DNA from: an uncultured Oscillospiraceae bacterium
GTDB taxonomy: Bacteria; Bacillota; Clostridia; Oscillospirales; Oscillospiraceae
DNA length: 64,000 nt
NCBI GenBank assembly: GCA_934589675.1
Contig: CAKTOF010000005.1
Location: 1 to 64,000, forward strand
Direction: 5' to 3'
The notes beneath the pieces are model-generated. The model worked only from the letters and a program-made list of their open reading frames with translations, made no database searches and was not told the origin of the DNA. Shown one piece after another: positions 34,993-42,696 of this stretch (position 1 is the stretch's first letter; each line of letters opens with the position of its first letter). Position numbers and translations under genes: made by a program.

Positions 34993-36411
34993 ATGACCGT
35001 ACACAAGCTCCGCCGCCGCGTCCGTCTCTGGAGGTCGATCGGCGTTGTTGCTCTGATCGCGCTACTCTATGTCCTGCTCGGCGCGATCCTGCCCGCGCGG
35101 CACCACAAGCAGGCAAGCGCCGCGGCGTGCCATTTTGACCCTGCGCAGTGCTATTCCGACTCTGCGGGGCCGGAGCGCGCGGCCTGCATCGACGACAACG
35201 ACGAGGCGCTTTTGTGGCGCCTTCGCCTCATCCGGACCGCCGAGCGGGAGATCACGCTCTCCACATTCGACTTCCGGCCGGACGAGGCCGGGCTTGACGT
35301 TATGGCGGCGCTGTACGAAGCGGCTGAGCGGGGCGTTCATGTGCGCGTTCTCGTCGACGGCATCAACGCGCGGCTCTACCTCACTGCAAGCGACGAGATG
35401 CGCGCGCTGGCCGCGCATCCAAACGCGGAGGTACGCTTTTACAACACGCTCTCGCTTGTAAAGCCGTGGAAGGGCAACTATCGCCTGCACGACAAATACG
35501 TCATCTGCGACGACACGGCGTTCCTTCTCGGCGGCCGCAACACGAACACGCTGTTCCTTGGCCACAGCGACCGGCGGCAGAACATCGACCGGGAGCTTCT
35601 CATCTACGAGACCGATCCGGCCGCGGAAAACACGGCGCTTTCGCAGCTTCAGTCCTACTTTTCCCGCATCTGGGACGACCCGGACAGCCGCCCGGCCTAC
35701 CGCAAGCCGGACAGCGACGGCGCAGACGATCTGCGAGAGCGGGCGGCGGAGCTTCCCACGCGCTGGCCGGAGGCGTACACGGACTTTGACCTTGCCGCCG
35801 CCACAATGGAAACAAACCGCGTGACGCTCCTGTCCAACCCGCCGCAGGCTGTGAACAAACAGCCGGAGCTCTGGACAATCGCCGCGCGCCTGATGGCCGG
35901 CGCGGACATTGTGCGCGTCGAGACGCCGTACATTATTTGCAGCGAGCAGATGCTCTCTGACCTCCGGGCAGTCGCGGACGGCGGCACGGACGTGCGCATC
36001 CTGACGAACGCGACGGAAAACGGCGCCAATCCGTTCGGCTGCGCCGACCTGCTCGGGCAGAAAGCGAACATCCTCGCCGCGGGTGCGAGCATCTACGAAT
36101 TCGCGGGCGAGCACTCGCGCCATACAAAGACGATCCTGATTGACGACCGTATGAGCCTTGTCGGCTCGTTCAACCTTGATATGCGAAGCGCGTACCTTGA
36201 CACAGAGCTCATGCTGGCCGTCGACTCCGCGGCGCTCAGCGCGCACCTTCGCGGCGAGCACGAGCAGGCCGCCGAGCAGTGCCGCGTCAGCCTCCCGGAC
36301 GGCGGGACGCAGTTCGGCGACGCCTACGCAAGCGCCGGCCCGGGCGGCGCGCAGCTTTTTCTCTACCGCACGCTCGGCCTCCTGCTCCGCCCGCTTCGGC
36401 ATCTGTTATAA
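34993..36411 (+). CDS. Phospholipase D-family phosphatidyltransferase-like membrane protein
   Basis: A 472-residue PLD superfamily protein with one N-terminal transmembrane helix (about residues 15-35), then two HKD motifs: HDKYVICD with GGRNTN about 180-195, and HTKTILIDD with GSFNLD about 385-402. Two intact HKD motifs mean an active phosphodiesterase or phosphatidyltransferase. Cardiolipin synthase is the best-known case, but the spacing and single N-terminal helix resemble the looser cardiolipin-synthase-like group. The start ATG 34993 is preferred over the GTG at 34960, which overlaps the promoter -10; GAGG lies 8 bases upstream. It is divergent from addB and convergent with spoIIR, and no clear terminator is visible between the latter two. 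Confidence 0.85.
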   Translation: MTVHKLRRRVRLWRSIGVVALIALLYVLLGAILPARHHKQASAAACHFDPAQCYSDSAGPERAACIDDNDEALLWRLRLIRTAEREITLSTFDFRPDEAGLDVMAALYEAAERGVHVRVLVDGINARLYLTASDEMRALAAHPNAEVRFYNTLSLVKPWKGNYRLHDKYVICDDTAFLLGGRNTNTLFLGHSDRRQNIDRELLIYETDPAAENTALSQLQSYFSRIWDDPDSRPAYRKPDSDGADDLRERAAELPTRWPEAYTDFDLAAATMETNRVTLLSNPPQAVNKQPELWTIAARLMAGADIVRVETPYIICSEQMLSDLRAVADGGTDVRILTNATENGANPFGCADLLGQKANILAAGASIYEFAGEHSRHTKTILIDDRMSLVGSFNLDMRSAYLDTELMLAVDSAALSAHLRGEHEQAAEQCRVSLPDGGTQFGDAYASAGPGGAQLFLYRTLGLLLRPLRHLL

Positions 36412-36433
36412 AAAGCGGATAGCCATCACGAAT

Positions 36434-37036
36434 TTATGAAAACAGCTTCTGGAGCAGCTCCAGAATGCGGAACCGCACGCGCACGTCGGCGGCATCGTCC
36501 GTAATCCAGCGGGTCTGGCCCTGCGTGAGGCCGGCCGAGGCAGCGGCCTGTGTCAGCTCCCCCGCCGTCGCGGCCGTGCAGAGCGACGGAAACACGACGC
36601 ACCACCAGTTATGCCCCTCGCCCGCGCCGATGACGACGCGCAGCGTCTCGTACTGCCCGGCCGGAAGGGCGAACGTGTCATATTCCCGCGTGGAAAATTC
36701 CTCCCGTGCGAGCGTCACCGTCACGGCTTCGTCCGCGCCAAGCTCAGCCAGACACGTCTCGGCCTCCTCTTCCAGCTCTCCCAGATGCATTGTGAGCGCC
36801 GCGGCCGCCTCCGCGGCCGTGTTTGCGTCCGCGGTATAGCGCGCCGCCGCGGCGAGCACGCGGTCTCGCACCTGCAATTTGATCGCCTGATCCGTCTCGG
36901 AATCGGACGCAGCGACAACGTGCAGCCGCAGCAGCTTCTCCGACAGCGCCGCCTGCTCGCGCACCGTAAGTACGCCGGTCCAGAACCAGAGCGCAAGGCC
37001 GAGCAGCAAGACCGGCGCGATGGCTTTATGTTTCAT
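36434..37036 (-). CDS. spoIIR: Stage II sporulation protein R
   Basis: SpoIIR is secreted from the forespore and triggers SpoIIGA to process pro-sigma-E in the mother cell. The 200-residue product has an N-terminal membrane/signal segment (residues 7-24), then the family motifs LRLHVVAASDSETDQAIKL and EGHNWWCVVFPSLC, and an N-terminal-half pattern RDRVL. The product is somewhat short for the family, which often runs to 200-260. The start at 37036 lies five to six bases after a GGTGA Shine-Dalgarno. A forespore-type promoter (37067-37097) is built into a hairpin directly upstream. A 9-bp palindrome (36447-36465) in the last codons, followed by TTTTC, may serve as its terminator. Confidence 0.93.
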   Translation of the reverse strand: MKHKAIAPVLLLGLALWFWTGVLTVREQAALSEKLLRLHVVAASDSETDQAIKLQVRDRVLAAAARYTADANTAAEAAAALTMHLGELEEEAETCLAELGADEAVTVTLAREEFSTREYDTFALPAGQYETLRVVIGAGEGHNWWCVVFPSLCTAATAGELTQAAASAGLTQGQTRWITDDAADVRVRFRILELLQKLFS

Positions 37037-37037
37037 A

Positions 37038-37085
37038 AAAAATCACCGTCCATGGCAGAATACTACTACCATGGACGGTTTTTTT
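37038..37085. terminator. Bidirectional terminator between ispE and spoIIR
   Basis: An 11-bp perfect stem (37045-37055 with 37068/69-37079) with a 13-base loop is flanked by seven T on the plus strand (37079-37085) and a T-run GATTTTTT on the minus strand directly before the spoIIR ATG. On the minus strand it would stop the ispE operon, and its 3' arm contains the spoIIR Shine-Dalgarno. Confidence 0.85.
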
Positions 37086-37097
37086 CGGAATTATTCC
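37067..37097 (-). promoter_or_regulatory. Sigma-F/G-type promoter of spoIIR inside the terminator
   Basis: Minus strand GGAATA (37097-37092), 18 bp, CATGGTA (37073-37067). This matches GHATA and CATNNTA exactly. The -35 shares the ispE stop codon, and the -10 lies in the terminator's arm. spoIIR is the best-known sigma-F target in Bacillus. Confidence 0.72.
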
Positions 37098-37939
37098 GGC
37101 TGCGCCAGAAAAACCTGCATTCCGAGCTGCGCGAGCGCGACAAAGCAGCGCTCCGCGCCGGCGCGGGAGTCAAACAGGCCGAAGCAGGCCGTTCCCGTGC
37201 CCGTGAGCGAGACAAGGCGCGCGCCGGCCGTCTGCATCGCTTCAAGCGCGCGGGCGAGCACCGGATGCTCGCGCACAAGCAGCGGCTCGAAGCGGTTCGT
37301 ATGGCCGCCACTGGGCAGCTCGCCCGCACGGATGGCACGCTCGACCTCAGCCGCGCCGTCGGCCGTCGCGTCCGGGTTTTCATCGAGCGCGCGGAAGAGC
37401 GCAGGCGTCGACGCCGAAAACTCCGGCTTGCACACCACGAAATGGCACGGCTTGAGCCGGCGCAGCAGCGTCATTTTCTCGCCGCGCCCCGTACACAGGC
37501 GCGTTCCGCCGAGCAGGCAGAACGGCACGTCCGAGCCGACGGACGCCGCAATGTCAAGCAGCTCGTCCTGCGGCAGCGCGCCGTAGATGCGGTCGAGCGC
37601 GCGCAGGCACGCAGCCGCGTCCGCGCTGCCGCCGCCGAGTCCGGCCTGCATGGGAATGCGCTTGATGAGTGCAAACTCGATGCCGCTTGTCTCTATGCCC
37701 GCACGCTTTACATATTCCCGCGCGGCGCGCAGAATGAGGTTGTCCTCCCCATGTGGGACGGACGCCGTCGCGCAGGCGATGCGCCATTCCGGCGCGTTCA
37801 CGCGGACGGTCAGGTCGTCGTAAAGGCTCACCGTCTGCATGACGGAGCGGAGCTCATGATATCCGTCCGGCCGGAGGCCGAGCACGTCAAGCGTCAGGTT
37901 GAGCTTGGCCGGCGCGCGCTCTAAAAGCGCCTGCTCCAT
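37091..37939 (-). CDS. ispE: 4-diphosphocytidyl-2-C-methyl-D-erythritol kinase
   Basis: IspE phosphorylates CDP-methylerythritol in the MEP isoprenoid pathway. The 282-residue GHMP kinase has the N-terminal substrate motif ERAPAKLNLTLDVLGLRPDGYHEL, seen in two parts, the ATP-binding loop PMQAGLGGGSADAAA (about 96-110) and the C-terminal GTGTACFGLFDS motif. The ATG at 37939 forms a TGATG overlap with the preceding phosphoglycerate-mutase-like gene; a GTG one codon earlier (37942) is possible. It is the last gene of an operon with Lrp, aminotransferase and mutase-like genes and ends exactly at the spoIIR promoter/terminator. Confidence 0.95.
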   Translation of the reverse strand: MEQALLERAPAKLNLTLDVLGLRPDGYHELRSVMQTVSLYDDLTVRVNAPEWRIACATASVPHGEDNLILRAAREYVKRAGIETSGIEFALIKRIPMQAGLGGGSADAAACLRALDRIYGALPQDELLDIAASVGSDVPFCLLGGTRLCTGRGEKMTLLRRLKPCHFVVCKPEFSASTPALFRALDENPDATADGAAEVERAIRAGELPSGGHTNRFEPLLVREHPVLARALEAMQTAGARLVSLTGTGTACFGLFDSRAGAERCFVALAQLGMQVFLAQPE

Positions 37940-39171
37940 CACAGCGCGAACAGCTCGTCCATGAGCTTTGTCCCGTCGGGCTGATACGGGCCCATCTCGC
38001 CGTTTTTCTCGGTGTAATCCAGGCCGCTTCCGTCGGGCTTTGTGCTGTCATAGATGAGGTACGGCACGGGATCGGCGCCGTGGCCGCGCGTGTTCATCAG
38101 CGTTTTGTGGTCGGAAAGCAGGAGAATGCGGTACTGCTCCCCTGCCGCGTCGAGCTTGCCGCACAGCGGCGCGACGACGCGGGAGTCGAGGAATTCAATG
38201 GCCTCAAGCTTCTCGTCCAGGCGGCCGTTGTGCGTGGCCTCGTCCGGCGCCTCAATGTGGACGCAGACAAAGTCGTCCCCGGAGAGCAGCGCGTCGGCAG
38301 CGGCCTGCACCTTGCCCTCGAAGTTCGTGTCGTTCTCGCCCGTCGCGCCGTCCACCGTGATGCAGCGAAGGCCGGAGAGCGCGCCGATGCCGTGCACGAG
38401 CGGCACGGCGGAGATGACCGCGCCGTCATGGTGATAGCGCGAAGCAAATTCCGGCAGCTGCACGGCCGTGCCCTCGGCCCAGAACCAGACGCAGTTGGCA
38501 GGCTTTTTCCCCTCGGCGCGGCGGCGGTCGTTGATGGGGTGATGCTCGAGCTTTTCATACGCAAGCTCCATCAATTTCCACAGCGCGTCCGCGTTTGCGT
38601 TGCCGCGCGGGCGGATGGTGCCGATGGCCTCGCCGAGGTGATTGTGCGGCGCCTCGGCCGAAAAGCCCTTGATGTCGCCGCTTGTCTGGACGGCGATGTG
38701 GCGGAACGTCGGGCTCGGCTCGACGCGAAGGCCGATCTCGTCGGCCGCGGCCTTGAACTCCGGCTCATTAAACAGCCATGTCACAAGGCCGATGGAGTCG
38801 CCCGCTTCGATGGAGCCGGCCGAGTGCGAGAGGATCTTGCGCGCTTCAAACGGCAGGTCTCCCTCCTCGAGCGTGACCATATTGCAGCGGTAGCTCACCT
38901 CACCGGGTTTGAGCTTCACGCCCGTGCCGGCGGCCTCAAGCGGGCTGCGGCCGGTGAAGTAGATGTTCGGGTCGCAGCCGAAGATGGACAAAATGGCCGT
39001 ATCGCTGCCCGGCTCGAGATTTCTCGGGACGGTCAGAACATGACCGAGCTTCGCCCTGCGGCAGAGCGCGTCAATGTGCGGCTTATTTGCGGCCTCGAGC
39101 GGCGTCTTGCCGCCGAGCGCCGGCACGGGATCGTCCGCCATGCCGTCGCCGATGATGAGGATGTATTTCAT
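37939..39171 (-). CDS. Archaeal-type cofactor-independent phosphoglycerate mutase-like protein (proposed homoserine kinase group)
   Basis: A 410-residue alkaline-phosphatase superfamily protein. It has metal-binding Asp in LIIGDGMAD (residue 9), the catalytic Ser in EPGSDTAILSIFGCD (Ser56), GRSPLEAAGTGVKL and LLLSDHKTL near the C-terminus. This is the ApgM-like family. A subgroup of about 400 residues in Clostridia and Desulfovibrio has been proposed to act as homoserine kinase (threonine synthesis), which fits placement in an amino acid operon (Lrp, aminotransferase). Since a full gpmI exists at 6.9 kb, a second glycolytic mutase is less needed. A palindromic RBS AGGAGCGCTCCT precedes the start. 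Family is sure; function is between the two options. Confidence 0.85.
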   Translation of the reverse strand: MKYILIIGDGMADDPVPALGGKTPLEAANKPHIDALCRRAKLGHVLTVPRNLEPGSDTAILSIFGCDPNIYFTGRSPLEAAGTGVKLKPGEVSYRCNMVTLEEGDLPFEARKILSHSAGSIEAGDSIGLVTWLFNEPEFKAAADEIGLRVEPSPTFRHIAVQTSGDIKGFSAEAPHNHLGEAIGTIRPRGNANADALWKLMELAYEKLEHHPINDRRRAEGKKPANCVWFWAEGTAVQLPEFASRYHHDGAVISAVPLVHGIGALSGLRCITVDGATGENDTNFEGKVQAAADALLSGDDFVCVHIEAPDEATHNGRLDEKLEAIEFLDSRVVAPLCGKLDAAGEQYRILLLSDHKTLMNTRGHGADPVPYLIYDSTKPDGSGLDYTEKNGEMGPYQPDGTKLMDELFAL

Positions 39172-39188
39172 AGGAGCGCTCCTTTTCT

Positions 39189-40355
39189 TCAGAGGGTGTG
39201 CACAAAGCGATCAATGCGGTCGAGCGACTTGTGAAGGTTCTCCATGCTCGAGGCGTAGCACAGGCGAAGATAGCCCTCGCCGCTTTCGCCGAAGGCGTTG
39301 CCCGGGATACAGGCGACCTTCTCGGCCATGAGCAGACGCTCTGCGAACTCCTCCGAGCTCAGGCCGGTCTGCTTGACGCAGGGGAACGCGTAAAACGCGC
39401 CGAGCGGGTCGAAGCACGGCAGGCCGATCTGCCGCAGGCCCTCGACAAGGAAGCGGCGGCGGCCGTCGTATTCCTCTTTCATGGCCTCGATGTCATCGTC
39501 GCCGTTCACAACAGCCTCGAGGGCGGCATACTGGCTCGTCGTCGGCGCGCACATGATGGCGTACTGGTGGATGCGCATCATCAGCTCCATAATGGGTGCG
39601 GGCGCGCACGCGTAGCCGAGCCGCCAGCCGGTCATGGAGTAGGCCTTGCTCATGCCGTTGACCACGACGGTGCGGTCATACAGCTGCGGCAGCGTCGCAG
39701 GCGAGCAGTGGCGGCCCTCATATGTGAGCTCGGCGTAGATCTCGTCCGAGAGCAGGATGAGGTTGTGCTTTTCGATGATCGGCGCAAGCGCCTCATAGTC
39801 CTCCCGGCACATGATGCCGCCGGTCGGGTTGGACGGGAACGGCAGCACAAGCACCTTGCTGCGCTCCGTGACAGCCGCCTCGAGCTGCTCGGGCGAGAGG
39901 CGGAAGTCGTTGGAGTCGTCGAGCGCGATGGGCACGGGCGTGCCGCCGGCGAGCGTTGTGATCGGCCCATAGCAGACAAAGCTCGGCTGCGGAATGAGCA
40001 CCTCATCGCCGGGATTGACGAGCGCGCGGATCGCAAGGTCGATGGCCTCGCTGCCGCCGACGGTCACGACAAGCTGCTTGTCCGGCTCGTACGTCAGGCC
40101 GAACCGACGCAGGAGATAGTCGCAAATGGCGCGGCGCAGGTCGCTCATGCCGGCGTTGGACGAATATTTTGTGAAGCCCTTTTCCAGCGAGCGGATGCCC
40201 GCGTCGCGGATGTGCCAGGGCGTCTGGAAATCCGGCTCGCCGATGCCAAGCGAGATTGCGTCCGGCATTTCAGCCAGAATATCAAAAAACTTGCGGATGC
40301 CGGACGGCTGGAGCGAAGCGGCCCGGGCGCTGAGAAGCGTGCTGTAATCCATCAT
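39189..40355 (-). CDS. PLP-dependent class I/II aminotransferase (AlaT/PatA-like)
   Basis: A fold-type I aminotransferase of 388 residues. Markers are SNPTGG (175-180), SDEIYAELTY (203-212), the Schiff-base lysine in NGMSKAYSMTGWRLGY (Lys237) and the terminal RLCYASSMENL with the substrate Arg. The similarity and neighbourhood recall alanine aminotransferase AlaT with its Lrp-type regulator AlaR in B. subtilis, or the aspartate/aromatic group PatA. ATG 40355 gives a four-base ATGA overlap with the Lrp gene. Donor and acceptor cannot be fixed from sequence. Confidence 0.9.
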   Translation of the reverse strand: MMDYSTLLSARAASLQPSGIRKFFDILAEMPDAISLGIGEPDFQTPWHIRDAGIRSLEKGFTKYSSNAGMSDLRRAICDYLLRRFGLTYEPDKQLVVTVGGSEAIDLAIRALVNPGDEVLIPQPSFVCYGPITTLAGGTPVPIALDDSNDFRLSPEQLEAAVTERSKVLVLPFPSNPTGGIMCREDYEALAPIIEKHNLILLSDEIYAELTYEGRHCSPATLPQLYDRTVVVNGMSKAYSMTGWRLGYACAPAPIMELMMRIHQYAIMCAPTTSQYAALEAVVNGDDDIEAMKEEYDGRRRFLVEGLRQIGLPCFDPLGAFYAFPCVKQTGLSSEEFAERLLMAEKVACIPGNAFGESGEGYLRLCYASSMENLHKSLDRIDRFVHTL

Positions 40356-40843
40356 ACGAAGATCGGCCTTTCTTTCTGCTCCATCCGCGGCTTGAAGATC
40401 GTGGACTTCTCCTTGTATTTTTTCAGGATGAAGTGCGTGGCCGTGCCAGTGACGCCCTCAATGGGCGCAAGCTTCTGGCTGACAAACAGCGCGACCTGCT
40501 TGAGCGTATGGCCGGTGATCATGACCATAAAATCATAGCCGCCGGAGATGAGATACATATTTTCGACCTCGGGATACTGGTAGATGCGCTCGGCGATGCG
40601 GTCGTAGCCCTGCTCGCTCTGCGGGACGACGTGCACCTCGATGAGGGCGGTCACGGTCTCATCGGCCGTTTTCTCCCAGTCGACGAGGGCTTTATAGCCA
40701 AGAATGTAGCGCTCTTTTTCCATGGCAGCGATCTGGTCGGCCACCTCCTGCTCGGAGATGCCGCAGCTGGCGGCGAGCTGGGCCCGCGTCATCATGCAGT
40801 CGTTTTCCAGGAGCCGGAGCAGTTTTTCATTGCAGTTTTCCAT
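40352..40843 (-). CDS. Lrp/AsnC-family transcriptional regulator
   Basis: A 163-residue feast/famine regulator. An N-terminal winged HTH (about residues 5-50; MTRAQLAASCGISEQEVADQI) is followed by a RAM effector domain with the GGYDFMVMITG motif. The frame is open to 40921, but ATG 40843 has GGAGG 7 bases upstream and lies 34 bases after a strong promoter. It is the first gene of the operon with the aminotransferase, so it probably controls that gene and senses an amino acid such as alanine. The pair resembles alaR-alaT of B. subtilis, an inference from order only. Confidence 0.92.
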   Translation of the reverse strand: MENCNEKLLRLLENDCMMTRAQLAASCGISEQEVADQIAAMEKERYILGYKALVDWEKTADETVTALIEVHVVPQSEQGYDRIAERIYQYPEVENMYLISGGYDFMVMITGHTLKQVALFVSQKLAPIEGVTGTATHFILKKYKEKSTIFKPRMEQKERPIFV

Positions 40844-40876
40844 GTGAGTTCCTCCATTCCTCAGAATTCTGCATCC

Positions 40877-40905
40877 ATTATACTCCATGACGATTCTCAT
40901 TGCAA
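40877..40905 (-). promoter_or_regulatory. Strong promoter of the lrp-aminotransferase-mutase-ispE operon
   Basis: Minus strand TTGCAA (40905-40900), 17 bp, TATAAT (40882-40877). Confidence 0.85.
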
Positions 40906-41001
40906 ACAACTTTATAAACAAGCTAAATCGCTAAAGCCGTATAGTTTGCAGTCATTTTGCCAATACTACAGGCAAAACCACTTGATATGGGAGGTCATGA
41001 T

Positions 41002-41208
41002 ATGGATACGACCGCACTTGTCCTGGCTATCATCGGCGCCATCAACTGGGGTCTTGTCGGCATTTTCAAGTTTGATCTTGTCGCCTGGATCTTCGGCGGA
41101 CAGACCGCAGGCTTTTCCCGCGTCATCTACACGCTCGTGGGGCTGGCCGGCCTGTGGTGCATTTCGCTGCTGTTCAAAAAGAACGCGGCATCCGATCGCT
41201 CGGTGTAA
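41002..41208 (+). CDS. DUF378 small membrane protein
   Basis: A 68-residue protein with two hydrophobic helices (residues about 4-22 and 36-56) and the family's AIIGAINWGLVGIFKFDLVAWIFG pattern, seen in shorter blocks, with a charged tail. DUF378 proteins are widespread small membrane proteins of unknown function. The ATG at 41002 has GGGAGG 7 bases upstream; the longer frame from 40957 lacks an RBS. It is divergent from the Lrp operon and ends at a bidirectional terminator shared with the Ig-like protein gene. Confidence 0.85.
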   Translation: MDTTALVLAIIGAINWGLVGIFKFDLVAWIFGGQTAGFSRVIYTLVGLAGLWCISLLFKKNAASDRSV

Positions 41209-41234
41209 GGCAGACATAGCACTTCTCGCAGCAA

Positions 41235-41268
41235 AAAACCGGAGGGAGCCGCGGCTCCCTCCGGTTTT
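41235..41268. terminator. Bidirectional terminator, DUF378 / Ig-like gene
   Basis: AAAACCGGAGGGAGCC pairs with GGCTCCCTCCGGTTTT, flanked by A-runs on the left and TTTT on the right. It ends both convergent genes. Confidence 0.92.
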
Positions 41269-41277
41269 GCTTTGTGA

Positions 41278-42498
41278 TCACTCGATGCAGCGGACGATGC
41301 AGGTATACGTCGTGCTGCCGACGATGGCCGTGACCTTCGCCGTGCCGGCGCCCTGCGCCGTGACGATGCTGCCGTCCGTCGTGCAGACGGACGTGTCGGA
41401 CGACGTCCAGACGATCGACCCCTCATAGCCGCCGAGCGTCAGGCGGAAGGACTCATGCTCGAGATAGTGCAGCGTGACGTCCTCGTGGCTGATCTGGTAT
41501 GTGCCGGACTCGGCCGTCTCCGCGCCGGACTCGGCCGTGGCGTCGTTTGTGAAGTTGCAGCGGACGATGCACGTATAGGTCTTGCCCGAAAGCGTCGCCG
41601 TGACATTCGTCGTGCCGCGGCCCACGGCCTGAACGACGCCGTCCGTCACGGTCGCAATGGACTCATCGTCGCTCTTCCATGTGATCTCGTCGCCGTCTTT
41701 CGTGTTGGACAGGCGCAGCTTCGTCGACTCGCCCTTGGAGAAGAACGTGATGTCCTCCGCGCTGATGGAGTGGTTCGCATCGGGGTCGGACTGCTCGGGC
41801 GCATTCTCGAGCGCGCTCGTTTTCACAACGCACGTGGCGGTCATCGCGCCGCACATGGCCGAGATGGTAACGTCGTCTCCGGGCGCGACGACCATGACTG
41901 TGCCGTCGTCGGACACGGAGCAGACCATCGGATTGCTCGACGACCAGATGATCTCATCCGTCGTGTCGGCAGGCTCGGGCGTGGCCGACAGAGCGATGCG
42001 GTCGCCGACGGCCTGCGGCGTGATCTCCGTCCGGTTCATGGTCAGGCCAGTGCACAGCACCGGGTCGGGCTGCACGTCCGCGTCGGTATTGGCGTCACCG
42101 GAAGGGTCGGAAGCGTCGGTGTCGTCGGTGTCGTCCGAGCCGTCCGCGGGTTTTTCAGGGTCGTCCATCGGGAGCGTTACCGACCCGCTGTCGGCCGGCT
42201 TGACGTCGAACACGCCCGCGCGGCTGAGCAGGAACAGCACGAAAATGACAACGGCGAGCGCCAGAATAAGGCAGGTAAGCACCACGAGCCACTTCGGGAT
42301 GGGGCTGGAAGACGGCGCAACACGCGCGCCGGTGCGGCGGCGGGGGCGGCGCGTCTCGCTCTCGCGGCGGGGCTGCGGCGTCTCTTCAACGCCGTAGCTC
42401 TCCTCGTCCGGGAGCACCTCATTGTGGCCGCACAGCGGGCATTTTTCCTCTGAAGCGGGATATTCCATCCCGCAGAAGCTGCATATTTTGGTTTCCAT
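41278..42498 (-). CDS. Zinc-ribbon membrane protein with Ig-like (Big2) repeats
   Basis: A 406-residue protein with three parts. An N-terminal cytoplasmic zinc ribbon has Cys6, 9, 20 and 23 (CSFC..CPLC). An Arg-rich linker leads to one transmembrane helix (about 69-91) and an Asp/Thr-rich spacer. The extracellular C-terminal region (145-406) has three Big2-like Ig repeats, recognised by DEITWKSDDESIATVTDG- and IVWTSSDTSVCTTDG-type segments. Each ends in the TYTCIVRC-like motif, which recurs twice with conserved Cys residues. The start at 42498 faces the kinase-like gene across a promoter-bearing gap. Function is unknown; it looks like an envelope sensor or adhesin. Confidence 0.85.
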   Translation of the reverse strand: METKICSFCGMEYPASEEKCPLCGHNEVLPDEESYGVEETPQPRRESETRRPRRRTGARVAPSSSPIPKWLVVLTCLILALAVVIFVLFLLSRAGVFDVKPADSGSVTLPMDDPEKPADGSDDTDDTDASDPSGDANTDADVQPDPVLCTGLTMNRTEITPQAVGDRIALSATPEPADTTDEIIWSSSNPMVCSVSDDGTVMVVAPGDDVTISAMCGAMTATCVVKTSALENAPEQSDPDANHSISAEDITFFSKGESTKLRLSNTKDGDEITWKSDDESIATVTDGVVQAVGRGTTNVTATLSGKTYTCIVRCNFTNDATAESGAETAESGTYQISHEDVTLHYLEHESFRLTLGGYEGSIVWTSSDTSVCTTDGSIVTAQGAGTAKVTAIVGSTTYTCIVRCIE

Positions 42499-42591
42499 AA
42501 TACAACCCTTCCTCCTGACAGACAGTATGGCGGTGGGCGCGTGCGCAGCAGGCGCAGCGCGCGGAAAACACGAATTCTGGCGTACAATACC

Positions 42592-42600
42592 GGTATTATA
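42592..42600 (-). promoter_or_regulatory. Extended -10 promoter of the zinc-ribbon/Ig-like gene
   Basis: Minus strand TATAAT (42600-42595) is preceded by TGA, giving an extended -10. The -35 is weak. The leader is about 90 bases. Confidence 0.55.
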
Positions 42601-42634
42601 TCACAAAATACAGGATGCGTACACTGTTATTGTA

Positions 42635-42663
42635 TTGCTTTTTTTCGAATTATGGCTTAAAAT
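42635..42663 (+). promoter_or_regulatory. Promoter of the kinase-like/Fn3 gene
   Basis: TTGCTT (42635-42640), 17 bp, TAAAAT (42658-42663), 33 bases before the ATG at 42697. Confidence 0.65.
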
Positions 42664-42696
42664 ATGGTTTGATTGTTTTCAAGGAGGCGATTGCCG

